A DNA stretch of 64,000 bases from assembly GCA_033344875.1 (NCBI GenBank), contig JAWPMO010000001.1, positions 1,575,595 through 1,639,594 of the forward strand, in the 5' to 3' direction. Origin of the DNA: Ilumatobacteraceae bacterium (GTDB taxonomy: Bacteria; Actinomycetota; Acidimicrobiia; Acidimicrobiales; Ilumatobacteraceae). Within the stretch, counting starts at the first letter, position 1; every line of letters begins with the position of its first letter. The position numbers and the translations under genes are program-made. Shown here one piece after another: positions 7,479 through 18,541 of this stretch. Below the pieces are notes generated by a model. The model searched no databases. It was not told the DNA's origin and saw nothing but the letters and a program-made list of their open reading frames with translations.

Positions 7479-10400
7479 TCAGACCCTCGCAGATTCCATG
7501 ATTCGGGTGGTCGTCTCGTCGTCGCTCAGGCCGGCCGCCTCGGCGTCGGCCATCACGGCCAGCACCCGCTTGTAGTCGGTCGGCATCACCTTGCGGAACT
7601 TGCTGACCTCGACGTTGAAGGCCTTCAACATCCGCCGCGCGACCGCCGAACCGGTGTACTCGAGATGACGCCCGAGGGTCTGGTGCAGGAAGTCGCGATC
7701 CGATTCGTCGAGCTGCTCGATCTCGACCATCTCGTAGTTGACCTTGCGATCGAAGTCGTTGTTCCGGTCGTACACGTAGGCGATGCCGCCCGACATGCCC
7801 GCACCGAAGTTGCGTCCGGTCGGGCCCAGCACGACGACGCGACCGCCGGTCATGTATTCGCACCCGTGGTCGCCGACGCCTTCGACGACGGCGGTGGCAC
7901 CGGAGTTGCGGACGCAGAACCGCTCACCGACCATGCCACGCAGGTAGATCTCGCCGCTGGTCGCGCCGTAGCCGATCACGTTGCCGGCGATCACCTGGTC
8001 TTCGGCGACGAACGGGGCCGCCTCGGACGGGCGCACGATCAGCTTGCCGCCCGAGAGTCCCTTGCCGAGGTAGTCGTTGGTGTCGCCGACCAGTCGCATG
8101 GTGATGCCCTTGGGCACGAACGCACCGAAGCTCTGCCCGGCCGAACCGGTGAACTCGATCTTGATCGTGTCGTCGGGCAGCCCTGCGCCCTTCCAGACCT
8201 TGGTGACCTCGTGGCCGAGCAGCGTGCCGACCGTGCGGTTGACGTTGCGGATCGGCAGCTCGATCTCGACGGGGGTGCCCTCGGTGATCGCCGGCTGTGC
8301 CCGACGGATCAGCTCCTGGTCGAGCGCCTCGTCGAGCCCGTGATCCTGGCCGACCGTCTGGCGGAACGCCTGGTCGTACGGGTTCTCGACGATCTGGAGG
8401 ATCGGGCTGATGTCGAGACCGCTCGCCTTCCAGTGATCGACGGCCGGCTGCACGTCGAGCGCCTCGACATGACCGATCATCTCGTCCATCGTGCGGAACC
8501 CGAGCTGCGCCATGTACTCACGGATCTCCTCCGCGATGTACTCGAAGAAGTTCACGACGAACTCGGGCTTGCCCGTGAACCGCTTGCGGAGTTCGGGGTT
8601 CTGCGTGGCGACGCCCACCGGACACGTGTCGAGGTGGCAGACACGCATCATCACGCAGCCCGACACCACGAGCGGCGCGGTGGCGAAGCCGAACTCCTCG
8701 GCTCCGAGCAGCGCGGCGACGACGACGTCACGGCCCGTCTTCAGCTGACCGTCGGCCTGGACGACGATGCGGTCGCGCAGCCCGTTGAGGATCAGCGTCT
8801 GCTGCGTCTCGGCGAGGCCCAGTTCCCACGGGCCGCCGGCGTGCTTCAGGGATGTGAGCGGTGATGCACCCGTTCCACCGTCGTGACCGGAGATCAGCAC
8901 CACGTCGGCCTTCGCCTTGGAGACACCGGCGGCGACGGTGCCGACCCCCATCTCGGCGACGAGCTTGACGTGGATGCGCGCCTCGGGGCTCGCGTTCTTG
9001 AGGTCGTGGATCAGCTGCTTGAGATCCTCGATCGAATAGATGTCGTGGTGCGGCGGCGGGCTGATCAGCCCGACACCCGGCGTGGAGTGCCGGGTCTTGG
9101 CGATCCACGGGTACACCTTGTGGCCGGGCAGCTGCCCACCCTCGCCGGGCTTGGCACCCTGCGCCATCTTGATCTGGATGTCGTCGGAGTTGGTGAGGTA
9201 CTCGCTGGTGACGCCGAACCGGCCGGAGGCGACCTGCTTGATCGACGAGCGGCGGGTCGGGTCGTAGAGCCGATCGGCGTCTTCGCCACCCTCACCCGTG
9301 TTCGACTTGGCGCCGAGCTGGTTCATCGCCACCGCGAGCGTCTCGTGGGCCTCGGCCGAGATCGACCCGTACGACATCGCCCCGGTCGAGAACCGCTTCA
9401 CGATCTCGCTGACCGGCTCGACCTCGTCGATCGAGATCGGCGTGCGGCCGTCGGCGAACTTGAACAGGCCACGCAGCGTCGCCAGGTTGGTCGACTGGTC
9501 GTCGACCCGCGACGTGTACTCCTTGAAGATGTCGTACCGCTTCGACCGTGTGGCGTGCTGCAGCTTGAACACGGTCTCGGGGTTGAACAGGTGGTACTCG
9601 CCCTCGCGACGCCACTGGTACTCGCCGCCGAGCTCGAGCTTGCGGTGGGCGCGCTCCTCGGGACGCTTCGGGTTGGCGACGGAGTGGCGCATCTGGATCG
9701 CGGTCGCGATCTGATCGAGGCCGATGCCGCCGAGTCGGCTGACCGTGCCGGTGAAGTACTTGTCGACGAGTTCGTCGCCGAGTCCGATCGCCTCGAAGAT
9801 CTGCGCACCGGTGTACGACGCGACCGTCGACACGCCCATCTTCGACATGACCTTGAGCACGCCCTTGCCGCAGGCCTTGATGTAGTTCTTGATCGCGACG
9901 TGCGGGTCGATCCCGCCGAGACCGTGCAGGCCTTCGGAGATCAGGTCCTCGATCGACTCGAACGCGAGGTACGGGTTGATCGCCCCGGCGCCGTACCCGA
10001 TCAGGAGCGCCATGTGGTGCACCTCCCGGGCATCGCCGCACTCGACCACCAGACCGACCTGCGTGCGCTGCTTGGTGCGGACGAGGTGATGGTGCACGGC
10101 AGCGGTCAGCAGCAGCGACGGGATCGGCGCCTCGACCGAGTCGGCGTTGCGATCGCTCAGGACGATCACGCGGGCGCCACGTTCGATCGCGGAGGTGACC
10201 TCTTCGAAGATCGCGTCGAGCGACGTGCGCAACGACTCGCCACCGCCGGCCACGCGATACAGGCCCTTGACCACGTGCGCCGCGAGGCCGGGGAACTGTC
10301 CGCCGGCGTTGGCGTGGATGATCTTGGCCAGCTCGTCGTTGTCGATGATCGGGAACGGCAACGCCAACTGGCGGCAGCTCTCGGCACTCGGGGCGAGCAC

Positions 10401-12023
10401 GTTGGCCTCGGGGCCGATCGACGACGCCACCGAGGTGACGACCTCTTCGCGGATCGCATCGAGCGGCGGGTTCGTCACCTGGGCGAACAGCTGGGCGAAG
10501 TAGTCGAACAGCAGCCGGGGACGCTGCGACAGCACCGCGATCGGGGTGTCGGTACCCATCGAGCCGAGTGGCTCCTTGCCGGTGAGGGCGGTCGGGGCGA
10601 TGATCAGCTTGAGCTCTTCGTGCGTGTAGCCGAACATCTGCTGCCGACGCAGCACGCTGTCGTGGCTGAACACGATGTGCTCGCGCTCGGGAAGGTCGAC
10701 CAGTTCGACCATGCCGTCGGCGAGCCACTGCTGGTACGGGTGCTCGCTCGCGAGCTGCTTCTTGATCTCCTCGTCGTCGACGATCCGTCCCTCGCGGGTG
10801 TCGATCAGGAACATCTTGCCCGGCTGCAGCCGTCCCTTGTTGACCACCTTGGCCGGGTCGATGTCGATCACGCCGACCTCCGACGCCATCACGACGAGAT
10901 CGTCGTCGGTGACCCAGTATCGGCTCGGGCGCAGGCCGTTGCGGTCGAGCACGGCACCGATGATCTCGCCGTCGGTGAACGTGACGCTCGCGGGTCCGTC
11001 CCACGGCTCCATCACGCTGGCGTGGAAGCGGTAGAACGCCCGACGATCGGCGTCCATGTCGTCGTTGTTCTCCCACGCCTCGGGGATCATCATCAGCACG
11101 GCGTGGTGGAGGGGGCGTCCACCGAGGTGGAGGAGCTCGAGCGCCTCGTCGAAGCGAGCCGTGTCGGACGCGCCGGGGGTGCAGATCGGGAACGCCTGGT
11201 CGAGACCGGGCAGGTGCTCGCTCGCCGCCATCGCCTCGCGTGCCCGCATCCAGTTCTGGTTGCCCTGCACGGTGTTGATCTCACCGTTGTGCGCCACGTA
11301 GCGGTAGGGGTGGGCCAGCGGCCACGACGGGAAGGTGTTGGTCGAGAACCGCGAGTGCACGAGCAGCAGTGCACTCTCGATCCGAGGGTCGGTCAGGTCG
11401 GCGAAGAACTGGCCGAGCTGCGGCGTGGTCAGCATCCCCTTGTAGACCATCGTGCGGGCCGACAACGACGCGAAGTACATCTCCTCGTCACCGGTCGCGT
11501 GCTCGTGTTCGACCCGTTTGCGGGCGACGTACGTCCGCCGATCGAGCGCCACGCCGGCCTCGCCGTCGGGCGACGACACGAACAGCTGACGGAAACTCGG
11601 CATCGCAGCGCGGGCCGTCTTGCCGAGGCAGTCGGGGTTGACCGGCAGGTCGCGCCACCCGTGAACGGTCAGGCCCTCTTCGCCCATGATCGCCTCGATC
11701 CGCGCGATCACCTTGTCGCGGACGCTGTCGACGGCCGGCAGGAAGGCGATCCCGGCCGCGTACGAGCCGGCGGCGGGCAGTTCGAAATCGACCGAGTCCC
11801 GCAACAGCTTGTCGGGGACCTGGATCAGGATGCCCGCGCCGTCACCGGTGTCGGGCTCGGCACCGGTGGCGCCACGGTGTTCGAGATTCGTCAGGGCGAG
11901 CAGACCCGTCTGGACGAGCTCGTTGGAGCGCTCGCCCTTCATGTTCGCGACGAACGAAACGCCACATGCGTCGTGTTCGAACCGCGGGTCGTACAGGCCC
12001 GTGGGCCCAGGAGTCGTCAACAT
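7479..12023 (-). CDS. gltB: Glutamate synthase large subunit
   Basis: A 1514-residue GOGAT alpha subunit. The protein starts with a 19-residue propeptide, and Cys20 in HDACGVSFV is the N-terminal amidotransferase nucleophile exposed by processing. The glutaminase domain, central domain, FMN/3Fe-4S synthase domain (with [10 protein letters not shown] and the [15 protein letters not shown] cysteine cluster) and C-terminal beta-helix ([13 protein letters not shown]) follow in the usual order. The ATG at 12023 is chosen because GGAG lies 5 bases upstream and because the earlier in-frame extension is low-complexity and not conserved in this family. It forms a two-gene operon with gltD for ammonium assimilation. 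Confidence 0.97.
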   Translation of the reverse strand: MLTTPGPTGLYDPRFEHDACGVSFVANMKGERSNELVQTGLLALTNLEHRGATGAEPDTGDGAGILIQVPDKLLRDSVDFELPAAGSYAAGIAFLPAVDSVRDKVIARIEAIMGEEGLTVHGWRDLPVNPDCLGKTARAAMPSFRQLFVSSPDGEAGVALDRRTYVARKRVEHEHATGDEEMYFASLSARTMVYKGMLTTPQLGQFFADLTDPRIESALLLVHSRFSTNTFPSWPLAHPYRYVAHNGEINTVQGNQNWMRAREAMAASEHLPGLDQAFPICTPGASDTARFDEALELLHLGGRPLHHAVLMMIPEAWENNDDMDADRRAFYRFHASVMEPWDGPASVTFTDGEIIGAVLDRNGLRPSRYWVTDDDLVVMASEVGVIDIDPAKVVNKGRLQPGKMFLIDTREGRIVDDEEIKKQLASEHPYQQWLADGMVELVDLPEREHIVFSHDSVLRRQQMFGYTHEELKLIIAPTALTGKEPLGSMGTDTPIAVLSQRPRLLFDYFAQLFAQVTNPPLDAIREEVVTSVASSIGPEANVLAPSAESCRQLALPFPIIDNDELAKIIHANAGGQFPGLAAHVVKGLYRVAGGGESLRTSLDAIFEEVTSAIERGARVIVLSDRNADSVEAPIPSLLLTAAVHHHLVRTKQRTQVGLVVECGDAREVHHMALLIGYGAGAINPYLAFESIEDLISEGLHGLGGIDPHVAIKNYIKACGKGVLKVMSKMGVSTVASYTGAQIFEAIGLGDELVDKYFTGTVSRLGGIGLDQIATAIQMRHSVANPKRPEERAHRKLELGGEYQWRREGEYHLFNPETVFKLQHATRSKRYDIFKEYTSRVDDQSTNLATLRGLFKFADGRTPISIDEVEPVSEIVKRFSTGAMSYGSISAEAHETLAVAMNQLGAKSNTGEGGEDADRLYDPTRRSSIKQVASGRFGVTSEYLTNSDDIQIKMAQGAKPGEGGQLPGHKVYPWIAKTRHSTPGVGLISPPPHHDIYSIEDLKQLIHDLKNASPEARIHVKLVAEMGVGTVAAGVSKAKADVVLISGHDGGTGASPLTSLKHAGGPWELGLAETQQTLILNGLRDRIVVQADGQLKTGRDVVVAALLGAEEFGFATAPLVVSGCVMMRVCHLDTCPVGVATQNPELRKRFTGKPEFVVNFFEYIAEEIREYMAQLGFRTMDEMIGHVEALDVQPAVDHWKASGLDISPILQIVENPYDQAFRQTVGQDHGLDEALDQELIRRAQPAITEGTPVEIELPIRNVNRTVGTLLGHEVTKVWKGAGLPDDTIKIEFTGSAGQSFGAFVPKGITMRLVGDTNDYLGKGLSGGKLIVRPSEAAPFVAEDQVIAGNVIGYGATSGEIYLRGMVGERFCVRNSGATAVVEGVGDHGCEYMTGGRVVVLGPTGRNFGAGMSGGIAYVYDRNNDFDRKVNYEMVEIEQLDESDRDFLHQTLGRHLEYTGSAVARRMLKAFNVEVSKFRKVMPTDYKRVLAVMADAEAAGLSDDETTTRIMESARV

Positions 12024-12090
12024 CAATACTCCACGTAAGTCGGGGGTTGGCTTGCAGGAGTCGGGACGACGTTGGCCCGAAGGAAAGTCA

Positions 12091-12119
12091 ATACTACGCC
12101 ACCGGAGGTCGAAACCGAA
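12091..12119 (-). promoter_or_regulatory. Probable gltBD promoter
   Basis: On the minus strand TTCGGT (12119-12114) and TAGTAT (12096-12091) are 17 bases apart, giving a leader of roughly 60 bases before the gltB start. The -10 is good and the -35 is weak. Confidence 0.4.
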
Positions 12120-12177
12120 AACGCTTCCATCGCGACCGGACGGAAGGTGCGCCCGGATGACGGACCACCCGCTCCGC

Positions 12178-12981
12178 TCAGTCGTCGAAGTCGGCGGGTC
12201 GTCGCTCCATGTTGGACATGATCGCCTCGACCTGGTTCGGCGAGCCGATCTGCTCACCGATCAGCTGACGTTCGAGCGCGAACTGCTCCGCGGCGCCCTC
12301 GGTGAACATGTGGTTGAACGCCACCTTCGAGCCGCGCACGGCGCCGGGGCTGCGGGCGGCGATCTCGCGGGCGAGCGCCATGGCGTCGTCGTACGGCGTG
12401 TCGCTCAGCCGGGTGCACAGGCCGATGTCGAACGCCTCGCGGCCGTCGACCATCCGTGCGGTGTAGGTGAGTTCCCGTGCGATGTCGGAGCGGATCAACC
12501 GGCTGAGCATGAACGTGCCGGTCATGTCGGGCACGAGGCCCCAGTGCACCTCGCGGACGGACCACGTGGTGTCAGGGTGGGCAATGCGGATGTCGGCACC
12601 CATCGCGATCTGGAAGCCGCCACCGAGGGCATGACCGTGCACCGCTGCGATCACCGGCATCGGCAGCTCCTGCCACACCCAGCAGATCTGCTGGGCGCGG
12701 TGCGTGATCCGACCGTCGGGGAGGTCACCCGGGTTGCCTTGGGTGTCGCGCTCGCCCCCACCGGCCATGCCGGAGAACATCGAGAAGTCGAGCCCGGCAC
12801 AGAACGACTCACCCTCGCCGGAGAGCACCACGACCCGGACGCCCTCGGCCGACTTCAGCGATTCACCGACCGCCTCGATCGCGGCGAACTGCTCGCCGTC
12901 GAGTGCGTTGCGTTTGTCGGCACGGTTGAAACGGACATCGGCGATGCCGTCGGCGATGGTGACGGTGACACGTTCGGACAT
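12178..12981 (-). CDS. Enoyl-CoA hydratase/isomerase family (crotonase)
   Basis: A 267-residue crotonase-fold protein. The oxyanion-hole segments are visible as FCAGLDFS (near 61-68) and [15 protein letters not shown] (near 113-127). In the second catalytic segment, [13 protein letters not shown], Glu and Asp sit as in isomerase-type members such as dienoyl-CoA isomerases, so an isomerase rather than a classical hydratase is possible. It lies 18 bases downstream of a methyltransferase gene on the same strand and is probably cotranscribed with it. The specific acyl-CoA substrate cannot be told from sequence. Confidence 0.88.
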   Translation of the reverse strand: MSERVTVTIADGIADVRFNRADKRNALDGEQFAAIEAVGESLKSAEGVRVVVLSGEGESFCAGLDFSMFSGMAGGGERDTQGNPGDLPDGRITHRAQQICWVWQELPMPVIAAVHGHALGGGFQIAMGADIRIAHPDTTWSVREVHWGLVPDMTGTFMLSRLIRSDIARELTYTARMVDGREAFDIGLCTRLSDTPYDDAMALAREIAARSPGAVRGSKVAFNHMFTEGAAEQFALERQLIGEQIGSPNQVEAIMSNMERRPADFDD

Positions 12982-12999
12982 GGCCCCGATTGTCGCAGG

Positions 13000-13848
13000 T
13001 CACCGCTTGCGAGCACGCAGCGTGTACGAGCACGGCAGCCGCTCGGGACGGTCGACGAGGCGGAACTCGCCGCCGCCCACGTCACGCATCGCGTCGCCCA
13101 TCGGATTCCACGGCACGGTGTCGTGCTCGTCGAACATCGTGATGTCGAGCCCAGCCGACCACAGCGCGTTGAAGATCTCGGCGAGCCCGTGATTGAAGTG
13201 CATGATGTCGGGCGATTCGAGCGGTACGTCGTGGTCGACGTACGTCTCCTCCTCGGTGAACCGGATGCCCTCGGTCTCGAAATAGGGAAAGGCGAGCACG
13301 GGCAGGCCGTCGGGGCGCGGGTCGTCGAGTGCCCACAGCACGGGATGCCCCTCGCGGATGAACAGTTCACCACCCGGCTTCAACAGCGCGGCGACGGTGT
13401 CGGCCCAGCGGGCGACCGACGGCAACCAGCACAGCGCCCCGATGCCGGTGTAGACCAGGTCGAACCGTTCCCGCCCGAGCACGTCGGCAGCGTCGTAGAC
13501 GTCGGCCTCGACGTACTCGACGTGCGGTCCGCCCTGCGCCGAGACCCGGCGCGCCTCGGCGAGTGCGGCGGCGCTGAAGTCGAGCCCCGTGACCGTCGCC
13601 CCGAGCCGGGCCAGCGACAGCGAGTCGTTGCCCATGTGGCACTGGAGGTGGACGACGTCGAGTCCGGTGACGTCGCCCAAGCGGGCACGATCGAACTCGA
13701 CCACCTCGCTCAACAGCTCGGGTTCGGCGACGTACCGGTCGAGCCGGTACGCCGCGCTGGCCGCGTGAACCGGCACGCGCGACTCCCAGTTCGCGTGGTT
13801 GATCGACCGGGGGTCGACATCGTGTTCGTCGGAGTTCTCCTCGGTCAT
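13000..13848 (-). CDS. Class I SAM-dependent methyltransferase
   Basis: A 282-residue protein. Motif I is present in the diverged form LDVVHLQCHMGNDSLSLA (HLQCHxGxDxL), typical of a family of small bacterial methyltransferases. The acidic residue of motif II is in VTGLDFSAAAL, and FDLVYTGIGAL forms motif IV. The C-terminal part includes a FPYFETEG segment common in these enzymes. The ATG at 13848 is the third of three nearby candidates and has no clear ribosome site. Its start is only 67 bases from the divergent nitroreductase. The methyl acceptor is unknown. Confidence 0.82.
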   Translation of the reverse strand: MTEENSDEHDVDPRSINHANWESRVPVHAASAAYRLDRYVAEPELLSEVVEFDRARLGDVTGLDVVHLQCHMGNDSLSLARLGATVTGLDFSAAALAEARRVSAQGGPHVEYVEADVYDAADVLGRERFDLVYTGIGALCWLPSVARWADTVAALLKPGGELFIREGHPVLWALDDPRPDGLPVLAFPYFETEGIRFTEEETYVDHDVPLESPDIMHFNHGLAEIFNALWSAGLDITMFDEHDTVPWNPMGDAMRDVGGGEFRLVDRPERLPCSYTLRARKR

Positions 13849-13915
13849 GCGCCCATGGTCACACATCACGGGCCCGAATCCGTCCGACGTCGCGGGGAGC
13901 TGCCACAATCGCCGG

Positions 13916-14566
13916 ATGCGTCTCAATCTGTCAGCCGACGAAGTCCTCGCCACCACCCGTTCGGTCCGCAAGCGACTTGATTTCGACCGTCCCGTGGAGC
14001 GCGAAGTCGTCATGGAGTGCCTCGATCTCGCGTTGCAGGCGCCGACCGGATCCAACCGCCAGGGCTGGCAGTGGGTGTTCGTCGAGGACCAGGCCAAGAA
14101 GGACCGCCTCGCCGAGATCTACCGGGGGGCCTTCGAGCTCTACCGCCAGTTGCCTCGCGCCGAGTACGAGGCGGGCGACACCCGCGCCGACCGGATGGAC
14201 GCGGTGGTCGACTCGGCGAGCTATCTCGCCGACAACTTCGAGAAGTCGCCGATCATGATGATCCCGTGCATCCAGGGTCGCGTCGACCCGCAGGGCGGCT
14301 CGGCGTCCGGCGCCGGCATGTGGGGATCGATCCTCCCCGCGGTGTGGAGCATGATGCTCGCGCTTCGAGAACGAGGGATCGGGTCGGCCTGGACCACGTT
14401 GCACCTGCTCGGCGACGGCGAGCGTGAGGCCGCCGAGCTGCTCGGCATCCCGTACGAGACCCACACGCAAGCGGGTCTGTTCCCGATCGCGTACACGCAG
14501 GGCACCGACTTCAAGCCGGCCAAGCGCCTGCCGGCCGAGGACGTCACGCACTGGGACGGGTGGTGA
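13916..14566 (+). CDS. Nitroreductase family FMN-dependent oxidoreductase
   Basis: A 216-residue nitroreductase-fold protein. The N-terminal TTRSVRKRLDFDRPV and ALQAPTGSNRQGWQW segments form the usual FMN phosphate and dimer contacts, and a Gly-rich GSILPAVWSMMLALRERG helix follows. Such enzymes reduce nitro groups, quinones or enones with NAD(P)H. The start is divergent from the methyltransferase and has no Shine-Dalgarno sequence; CACAAT lies 6 bases before the ATG and may be a weak -10 of a leaderless mRNA. The physiological substrate is not predictable. Confidence 0.88.
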   Translation: MRLNLSADEVLATTRSVRKRLDFDRPVEREVVMECLDLALQAPTGSNRQGWQWVFVEDQAKKDRLAEIYRGAFELYRQLPRAEYEAGDTRADRMDAVVDSASYLADNFEKSPIMMIPCIQGRVDPQGGSASGAGMWGSILPAVWSMMLALRERGIGSAWTTLHLLGDGEREAAELLGIPYETHTQAGLFPIAYTQGTDFKPAKRLPAEDVTHWDGW

Positions 14567-14594
14567 GCGCGGACGAGTTCCTCCAGCGGCCTTC

Positions 14595-14619
14595 GCAGAC
14601 CGCTACGTCCGGGGTCTGC
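14595..14619. terminator. Possible hairpin between convergent genes
   Basis: Arms 14595-14601 and 14613-14619 (GCAGACC/GGTCTGC) are perfect and lie between the convergent nitroreductase and PAS genes. The stem is short and no T-tract follows, so the call is weak. Confidence 0.3.
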
Positions 14620-14666
14620 CGCCCGCTGCCGAGTTCGAGGTGGCGACGGTTCGGCCGCGTCGGAAC

Positions 14667-15032
14667 TCAGTCCGTCACAGCGACGTGGAGGAGCACAGCG
14701 GCGACCGCCGGGTCCTCCAACCGATTGTCGGGCACGACGTCGACGTCGATCAGGCCGTCGTCGCCCCGCAGCCGGATGCCCAGCCGTCGGTGACGTCCGG
14801 CACTGCGGCCGATGCCGGTGAACGCCTCGACCGCCTGCTCGACGTCGTCGCCGTGGACGAACTCCAGGAACGACCGGCCGATCAGGGTCCCGGGTTCGAG
14901 CCCGAGCAGGTCGTCGAGTTCGTCATCGACGTAGTGGATCGCGCCGAGTTCGCTCATGGCGACGAGCCCGCCGTACCCCGGCAGGCGGCACGCGGCGATC
15001 GCCTCGCGGTTCAGAACACTCGTTATCGGCAC
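14667..15032 (-). CDS. Small PAS-domain protein
   Basis: A 121-residue protein that is almost entirely one PAS fold: a strand pair around AIHYVDDELDDLLG, the LEPGTLIGRSFLEFVHGDD helix and turn, and a final strand pair. There is no output domain, so it may act as a sensor partner or be the remains of a larger protein. The GTG start at 15032 is uncertain; ATG at the MSELG segment would also work. It lies 54 bases downstream of the GntR regulator on the same strand. Confidence 0.7.
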   Translation of the reverse strand: MPITSVLNREAIAACRLPGYGGLVAMSELGAIHYVDDELDDLLGLEPGTLIGRSFLEFVHGDDVEQAVEAFTGIGRSAGRHRRLGIRLRGDDGLIDVDVVPDNRLEDPAVAAVLLHVAVTD

Positions 15033-15086
15033 CCATGGTGATCGGCACGCCGACCCGCCGACTTGACCGGATCGATGATCCGGGCG

Positions 15087-15812
15087 TCATTCGACGAGAC
15101 GGAGACCGGCGGGGGTGATCGACGGTTCGTCGTGTGGCAGGTCGACGACGAACTCGGTCCGGTGTGCCGGGAAGTAGTGCTCGCTGACCAGGACCGGGTT
15201 GCCGTCGAGGTCGGCCGTGACCCGCTGGCACTTGAGCAGCGGCGCGCCGACGGGTACGGCGAGCAGACCGGCGAGGTCTGCATCCGCCGAGTCCGCGCCG
15301 ATCGTCTGCGTCGCGCCGCGCAGTTCGACGTCGAGCAACTCGGAGAACGGGCGTCGCTCGACGTCGTCCAGCGAGAGTCGCTGCCCCATGACGGCCGGAC
15401 ACCACACGGTGACGACGGCGAACGGCTCCCCGTCGGCCAGGCTCACCCGCTTGACGCGCAGCACCTTGGCCGGCCCCAGCAGCTTGCGAACGTGGACCGG
15501 CGGCGACTCGAACGAGAAGTCGATCACGCGCCGCGCCGGGTCGCGGCCGCTCGTCTCCAGCTGCGACTCGATCGTTCCGAGTCGCTCGAGGCTCTGGCGA
15601 ACCGGCTCGGTCGACACGAACCAACCGAACCCCTGCCGGGCCGCGATCAGTCCGTCTTCGCGCACGACTTCGAGGGCGCGCCGGATGGTCACGCGGCTCG
15701 CCGAGAACTCACGCGACAACTCGGCCTCGCTGGGCAGGAGCGAGCCGGGGGCCGCGCTCCGCACCCTGGTGCGGAGTTCGTCGGCGATCTCCTGATACCT
15801 GACGTGCCGCAT
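15087..15812 (-). CDS. GntR-family regulator with UTRA domain (HutC type)
   Basis: A 241-residue regulator. The N-terminal winged helix (about 5-70) contains [20 protein letters not shown], the hallmark GntR recognition segment. Residues 90-235 form a UTRA ligand-binding domain ending in [12 protein letters not shown]. HutC-type members are usually ligand-released repressors. It is 5 bases downstream of a VOC-family gene, whose promoter is shared with the divergent aconitase gene, so autoregulation through that 24-base region is likely. The ligand is unknown. Confidence 0.92.
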   Translation of the reverse strand: MRHVRYQEIADELRTRVRSAAPGSLLPSEAELSREFSASRVTIRRALEVVREDGLIAARQGFGWFVSTEPVRQSLERLGTIESQLETSGRDPARRVIDFSFESPPVHVRKLLGPAKVLRVKRVSLADGEPFAVVTVWCPAVMGQRLSLDDVERRPFSELLDVELRGATQTIGADSADADLAGLLAVPVGAPLLKCQRVTADLDGNPVLVSEHYFPAHRTEFVVDLPHDEPSITPAGLRLVE

Positions 15813-15817
15813 CGTCG

Positions 15818-16189
15818 TCAGCCGCCCGCGTCGATCAGTTCGATCCGGTTGCCGAACGGGTCGTCGACATGGCAGCGGACACTCTGGTCGATCTCATCGC
15901 TCCACCGCACGTCGAGCCCGGTGCCGGCGACGACCTCGCGCAGGTCGACCACCAACAGTGCAGGGTGGGCCTTGCGGGCCGGCACGAAATCGGCCTCGAC
16001 ACCGACGTGGATCTCGGTCGGACCCGCCCGGAACCATGCACCGCCGCGGGCCGCCATCGCCGGCGGTTTGGGTATCTCGACCATGCCGAGCACCCCGACG
16101 TAGAACTCCCGCGCGGTGTCTTCTCGGCCCTCCGGGATCGCCAGTTGCACGTGGTCGATACCGAGCCATCTGATCTTTGCCGATCCCAT
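15818..16189 (-). CDS. VOC-family (glyoxalase/dioxygenase fold) protein
   Basis: A 123-residue single vicinal-oxygen-chelate protein. Metal-ligand-like residues appear in IDHVQLAIP (His), TEIHVGVE (His/Glu) and NRIELID (Glu), the classic positions. It could be a lyase, isomerase or resistance protein; sequence alone does not say which. The ATG at 16189 is 9 bases from a perfect TATAAT on the minus strand. It is first in an apparent VOC-GntR-PAS operon. Confidence 0.82.
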   Translation of the reverse strand: MGSAKIRWLGIDHVQLAIPEGREDTAREFYVGVLGMVEIPKPPAMAARGGAWFRAGPTEIHVGVEADFVPARKAHPALLVVDLREVVAGTGLDVRWSDEIDQSVRCHVDDPFGNRIELIDAGG

Positions 16190-16198
16190 GAAACTTGT

Positions 16199-16206
16199 AT
16201 TATAGT
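16199..16206. promoter_or_regulatory. Bidirectional promoter with overlapping -10 boxes
   Basis: Only 24 bases separate the VOC start (16189) and the aconitase start (16214). On the plus strand TATAGT (16201-16206) is 7 bases before the aconitase ATG. On the minus strand TATAAT (16204-16199) is 9 bases before the VOC ATG. The two -10 boxes share four bases, so both genes are probably transcribed without a leader and compete for polymerase. The surrounding AT-rich half-sites could also hold the GntR operator. Confidence 0.7.
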
Positions 16207-16213
16207 TGTCTAC

Positions 16214-18481
16214 ATGTCTGTGACTGCCACCACCCCGATCGAGCTCGTCGAGGCCGTGTACTCGAAGCTGTCCGCCAACGCTCAACTCGGCCGCGAACGG
16301 CTCGGCCGTCCACTCACCCTCGCCGAGAAGATCCTGATCAACCACCTCGTCGATCCCGAGGGGCAGGACATCGAGCGAGGCGTCACCTACAACGACTTCA
16401 GCCCCGACCGCGTCGCGATGCAGGACGCGACCGCACAGATGGCGCTGCTCCAGTTCATGACGGCCGGGCTCGACGAGGCGGCGGTGCCGTCGACGGTGCA
16501 CTGCGACCACCTCATCCAGGCCAAGGTCGGCGCCTCGATCGACCTCGGTGTGGCGATCGACACGAACAAGGAGGTCTACGACTTCCTGAAGAGCGTGTCG
16601 GCCAAGTACTCGATCGGCTTCTGGGGCCCCGGCTCGGGCATCATCCACCAGGTCGTGCTCGAGAACTACGCGTTCCCCGGCGGCATGATGATCGGCACCG
16701 ACAGCCACACCCCGAACGCCGGAGGTCTCGGCATGGTGGCGATCGGTGTCGGCGGCGCCGACGCGGTCGACGTGATGACCGGCTTCCCGTGGAACGTGCG
16801 CTGGCCGAAGGTCATCGGCGTCAAGCTGACCGGCACCCTCAGCGACTGGTCGAGCCCCAAGGACGTCATTCTCGAGGTCGCCCGCCAGCTCACGGTCAAG
16901 GGCGGCACCGGCGCGATCGTCGAGTACCACGGCCCCGGCGCCGACTCGATCTCCGCCACCGGCAAGGGCACCATCTGCAACATGGGCGCCGAGATCGGCG
17001 CCACCACGTCACTGTTCGGCTACGACCACAACATGGCGATGTACCTCAAGGCCACCGGCCGCGAAGCGATCGCCGACGCCGCCGAACAGGTCGCCGACGA
17101 CCTCCGTCCCGACGAGGGCGCGCTCTACGACCAGTTGATCGAGATCGACCTCGACGAGTTGAAGCCGCTCATCAACGGCCCGCACTCCCCCGACCGGGCC
17201 CACAAAGTCGGCGCGTCCGGCGTCGGCGCCGCGGCCCAGGAGCACGAGTGGCCGATGGTCCCGTCGGCAGCGCTGATCGGGTCGTGCACGAACTCGTCGT
17301 ACGAGGACATCACGCGCGCCGCCTCGATCGCCCGCCAGGCAGCTGCAGCCGGTCTCACCGCCAAGGTGCCGCTGCTGATCACGCCGGGCTCCGAGCAGAC
17401 CCGTGCCACCATCGAGCGCGACGGGCTCCTCGCCGACCTCGAGGCGATCGGCGCGACCGTGCTCGCCAACGCCTGCGGTCCGTGCATCGGCCAGTGGAGC
17501 CGCCCCGAAGCCATCACCGGCGAGACCAACACGATCGTCACGTCGTACAACCGCAACTTCCCGAAGCGCAACGACGGGTCCGCCAACACGCTCGCGTTCG
17601 TGACCTCACCCGACACGGTGATGGCGATCGCGCTCGCCGGCCGACTCGACTTCGACCCGACGACCGACACCATCACCGCCCCCGACGGCACCGAGGTCAC
17701 GCTCGACGCGCCGGTCGGCCAGGTGTTGCCCGACGCCGGCTACGACCCGGGCGACGACACGTTCACCGCGCCGCCCGCCGACGGCAGTTCGGTCGAGGTC
17801 GCGGTCAGCCCCGACAGCGACCGGCTGCAGCTGCTCGAGCCGTTCCCCGCATGGAACGGCGATGACTACCAGGCGCTCCCGGTCCTCGTGAAGGCCCAGG
17901 GCAAGTTCACCACCGACCACATCTCGATGGCCGGTCCGTGGCTCAAGTACCGGGGCCACCTCGAGAACATCTCGGGCAACCTCTACCTCGGCGCCGTCAA
18001 CGCGTACGACGGCTACGAGGTCGGACACGGCAAGAACCAGCTGACCGGCGAGACCCAGACCTTCCCCGACATGGCCAAGGCGTACCACGAGGCCGGCCAG
18101 CCCTGGGTCGTCATCGGCGACGAGAACATGGGCGAGGGCTCCAGCCGTGAACACGCGGCGATGGAGCCCCGGTTCCGACTCGGGCTGGTCGCGATCGCAC
18201 GCAGCTTCGCCCGCATCCACGAGACCAACCTGAAGAAGCAGGGCATGGTGCCGCTCACGTTCGCCGATCCGGCGACCTACGACCAGATCGACGAGGACGA
18301 CCGCATCAGTGTGCTCGGCCTCCCGCCGGTTCCCGGTCAGAACGTCCGCTGCCAGATCGTGAAGCCCGACGGCACCACGATCGACTTCGAGGCAGTGCAC
18401 ACCTTCAGCCCCGAACAGGTCGAGTGGTTCAAGGCCGGTTCGGCGTTGAACATCATCCGCCAGAAGTCGAACCAGGGCTGA
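16214..18481 (+). CDS. acn: Aconitate hydratase, mitochondrial type
   Basis: A 755-residue aconitase of the TCA cycle, interconverting citrate and isocitrate. The 4Fe-4S ligands are Cys358 (GSCTNSS), Cys421 and Cys424 (ACGPCIG), the same numbering as in pig heart aconitase. Its length also matches the mitochondrial class, not the roughly 900-residue bacterial AcnA. The C-terminal swivel domain carries [10 protein letters not shown], including the substrate-binding Arg. The ATG directly follows a TATAGT box by 7 bases with no ribosome site, indicating a leaderless mRNA. It is divergent from a VOC-GntR pair that may regulate it. Citrate synthase lies elsewhere in the window. Confidence 0.97.
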   Translation: MSVTATTPIELVEAVYSKLSANAQLGRERLGRPLTLAEKILINHLVDPEGQDIERGVTYNDFSPDRVAMQDATAQMALLQFMTAGLDEAAVPSTVHCDHLIQAKVGASIDLGVAIDTNKEVYDFLKSVSAKYSIGFWGPGSGIIHQVVLENYAFPGGMMIGTDSHTPNAGGLGMVAIGVGGADAVDVMTGFPWNVRWPKVIGVKLTGTLSDWSSPKDVILEVARQLTVKGGTGAIVEYHGPGADSISATGKGTICNMGAEIGATTSLFGYDHNMAMYLKATGREAIADAAEQVADDLRPDEGALYDQLIEIDLDELKPLINGPHSPDRAHKVGASGVGAAAQEHEWPMVPSAALIGSCTNSSYEDITRAASIARQAAAAGLTAKVPLLITPGSEQTRATIERDGLLADLEAIGATVLANACGPCIGQWSRPEAITGETNTIVTSYNRNFPKRNDGSANTLAFVTSPDTVMAIALAGRLDFDPTTDTITAPDGTEVTLDAPVGQVLPDAGYDPGDDTFTAPPADGSSVEVAVSPDSDRLQLLEPFPAWNGDDYQALPVLVKAQGKFTTDHISMAGPWLKYRGHLENISGNLYLGAVNAYDGYEVGHGKNQLTGETQTFPDMAKAYHEAGQPWVVIGDENMGEGSSREHAAMEPRFRLGLVAIARSFARIHETNLKKQGMVPLTFADPATYDQIDEDDRISVLGLPPVPGQNVRCQIVKPDGTTIDFEAVHTFSPEQVEWFKAGSALNIIRQKSNQG

Positions 18482-18488
18482 CGAGCGA

Positions 18489-18518
18489 GGCGGCCCGGGC
18501 GACGGCGCCCCGGCCGCC
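18489..18518. terminator. GC-rich hairpin between convergent genes
   Basis: Arms GGCGGCC (18489-18495) and GGCCGCC (18512-18518) pair perfectly and continue inward for four more pairs after one C-C mismatch. The hairpin lies just after the aconitase stop and before the convergent PAP2 stop. No T-tract follows, as is common in actinobacteria. Confidence 0.5.
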
Positions 18519-18541
18519 GAGCAGACCCCGGACGGTCGGCG

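Noticed and set aside
8883-12038. A 1051-codon plus-strand frame opposite gltB
   Set aside because: It mirrors the gltB coding frame codon by codon, is rich in Arg/Asp/His/Val with no domain pattern, and gltB is unmistakable. It is a GC-composition shadow.
12024-12178. Possible riboswitch in the gltB leader
   Set aside because: A promoter and a ribosome site can be placed, but I see no conserved riboswitch fold or consistent pairings.
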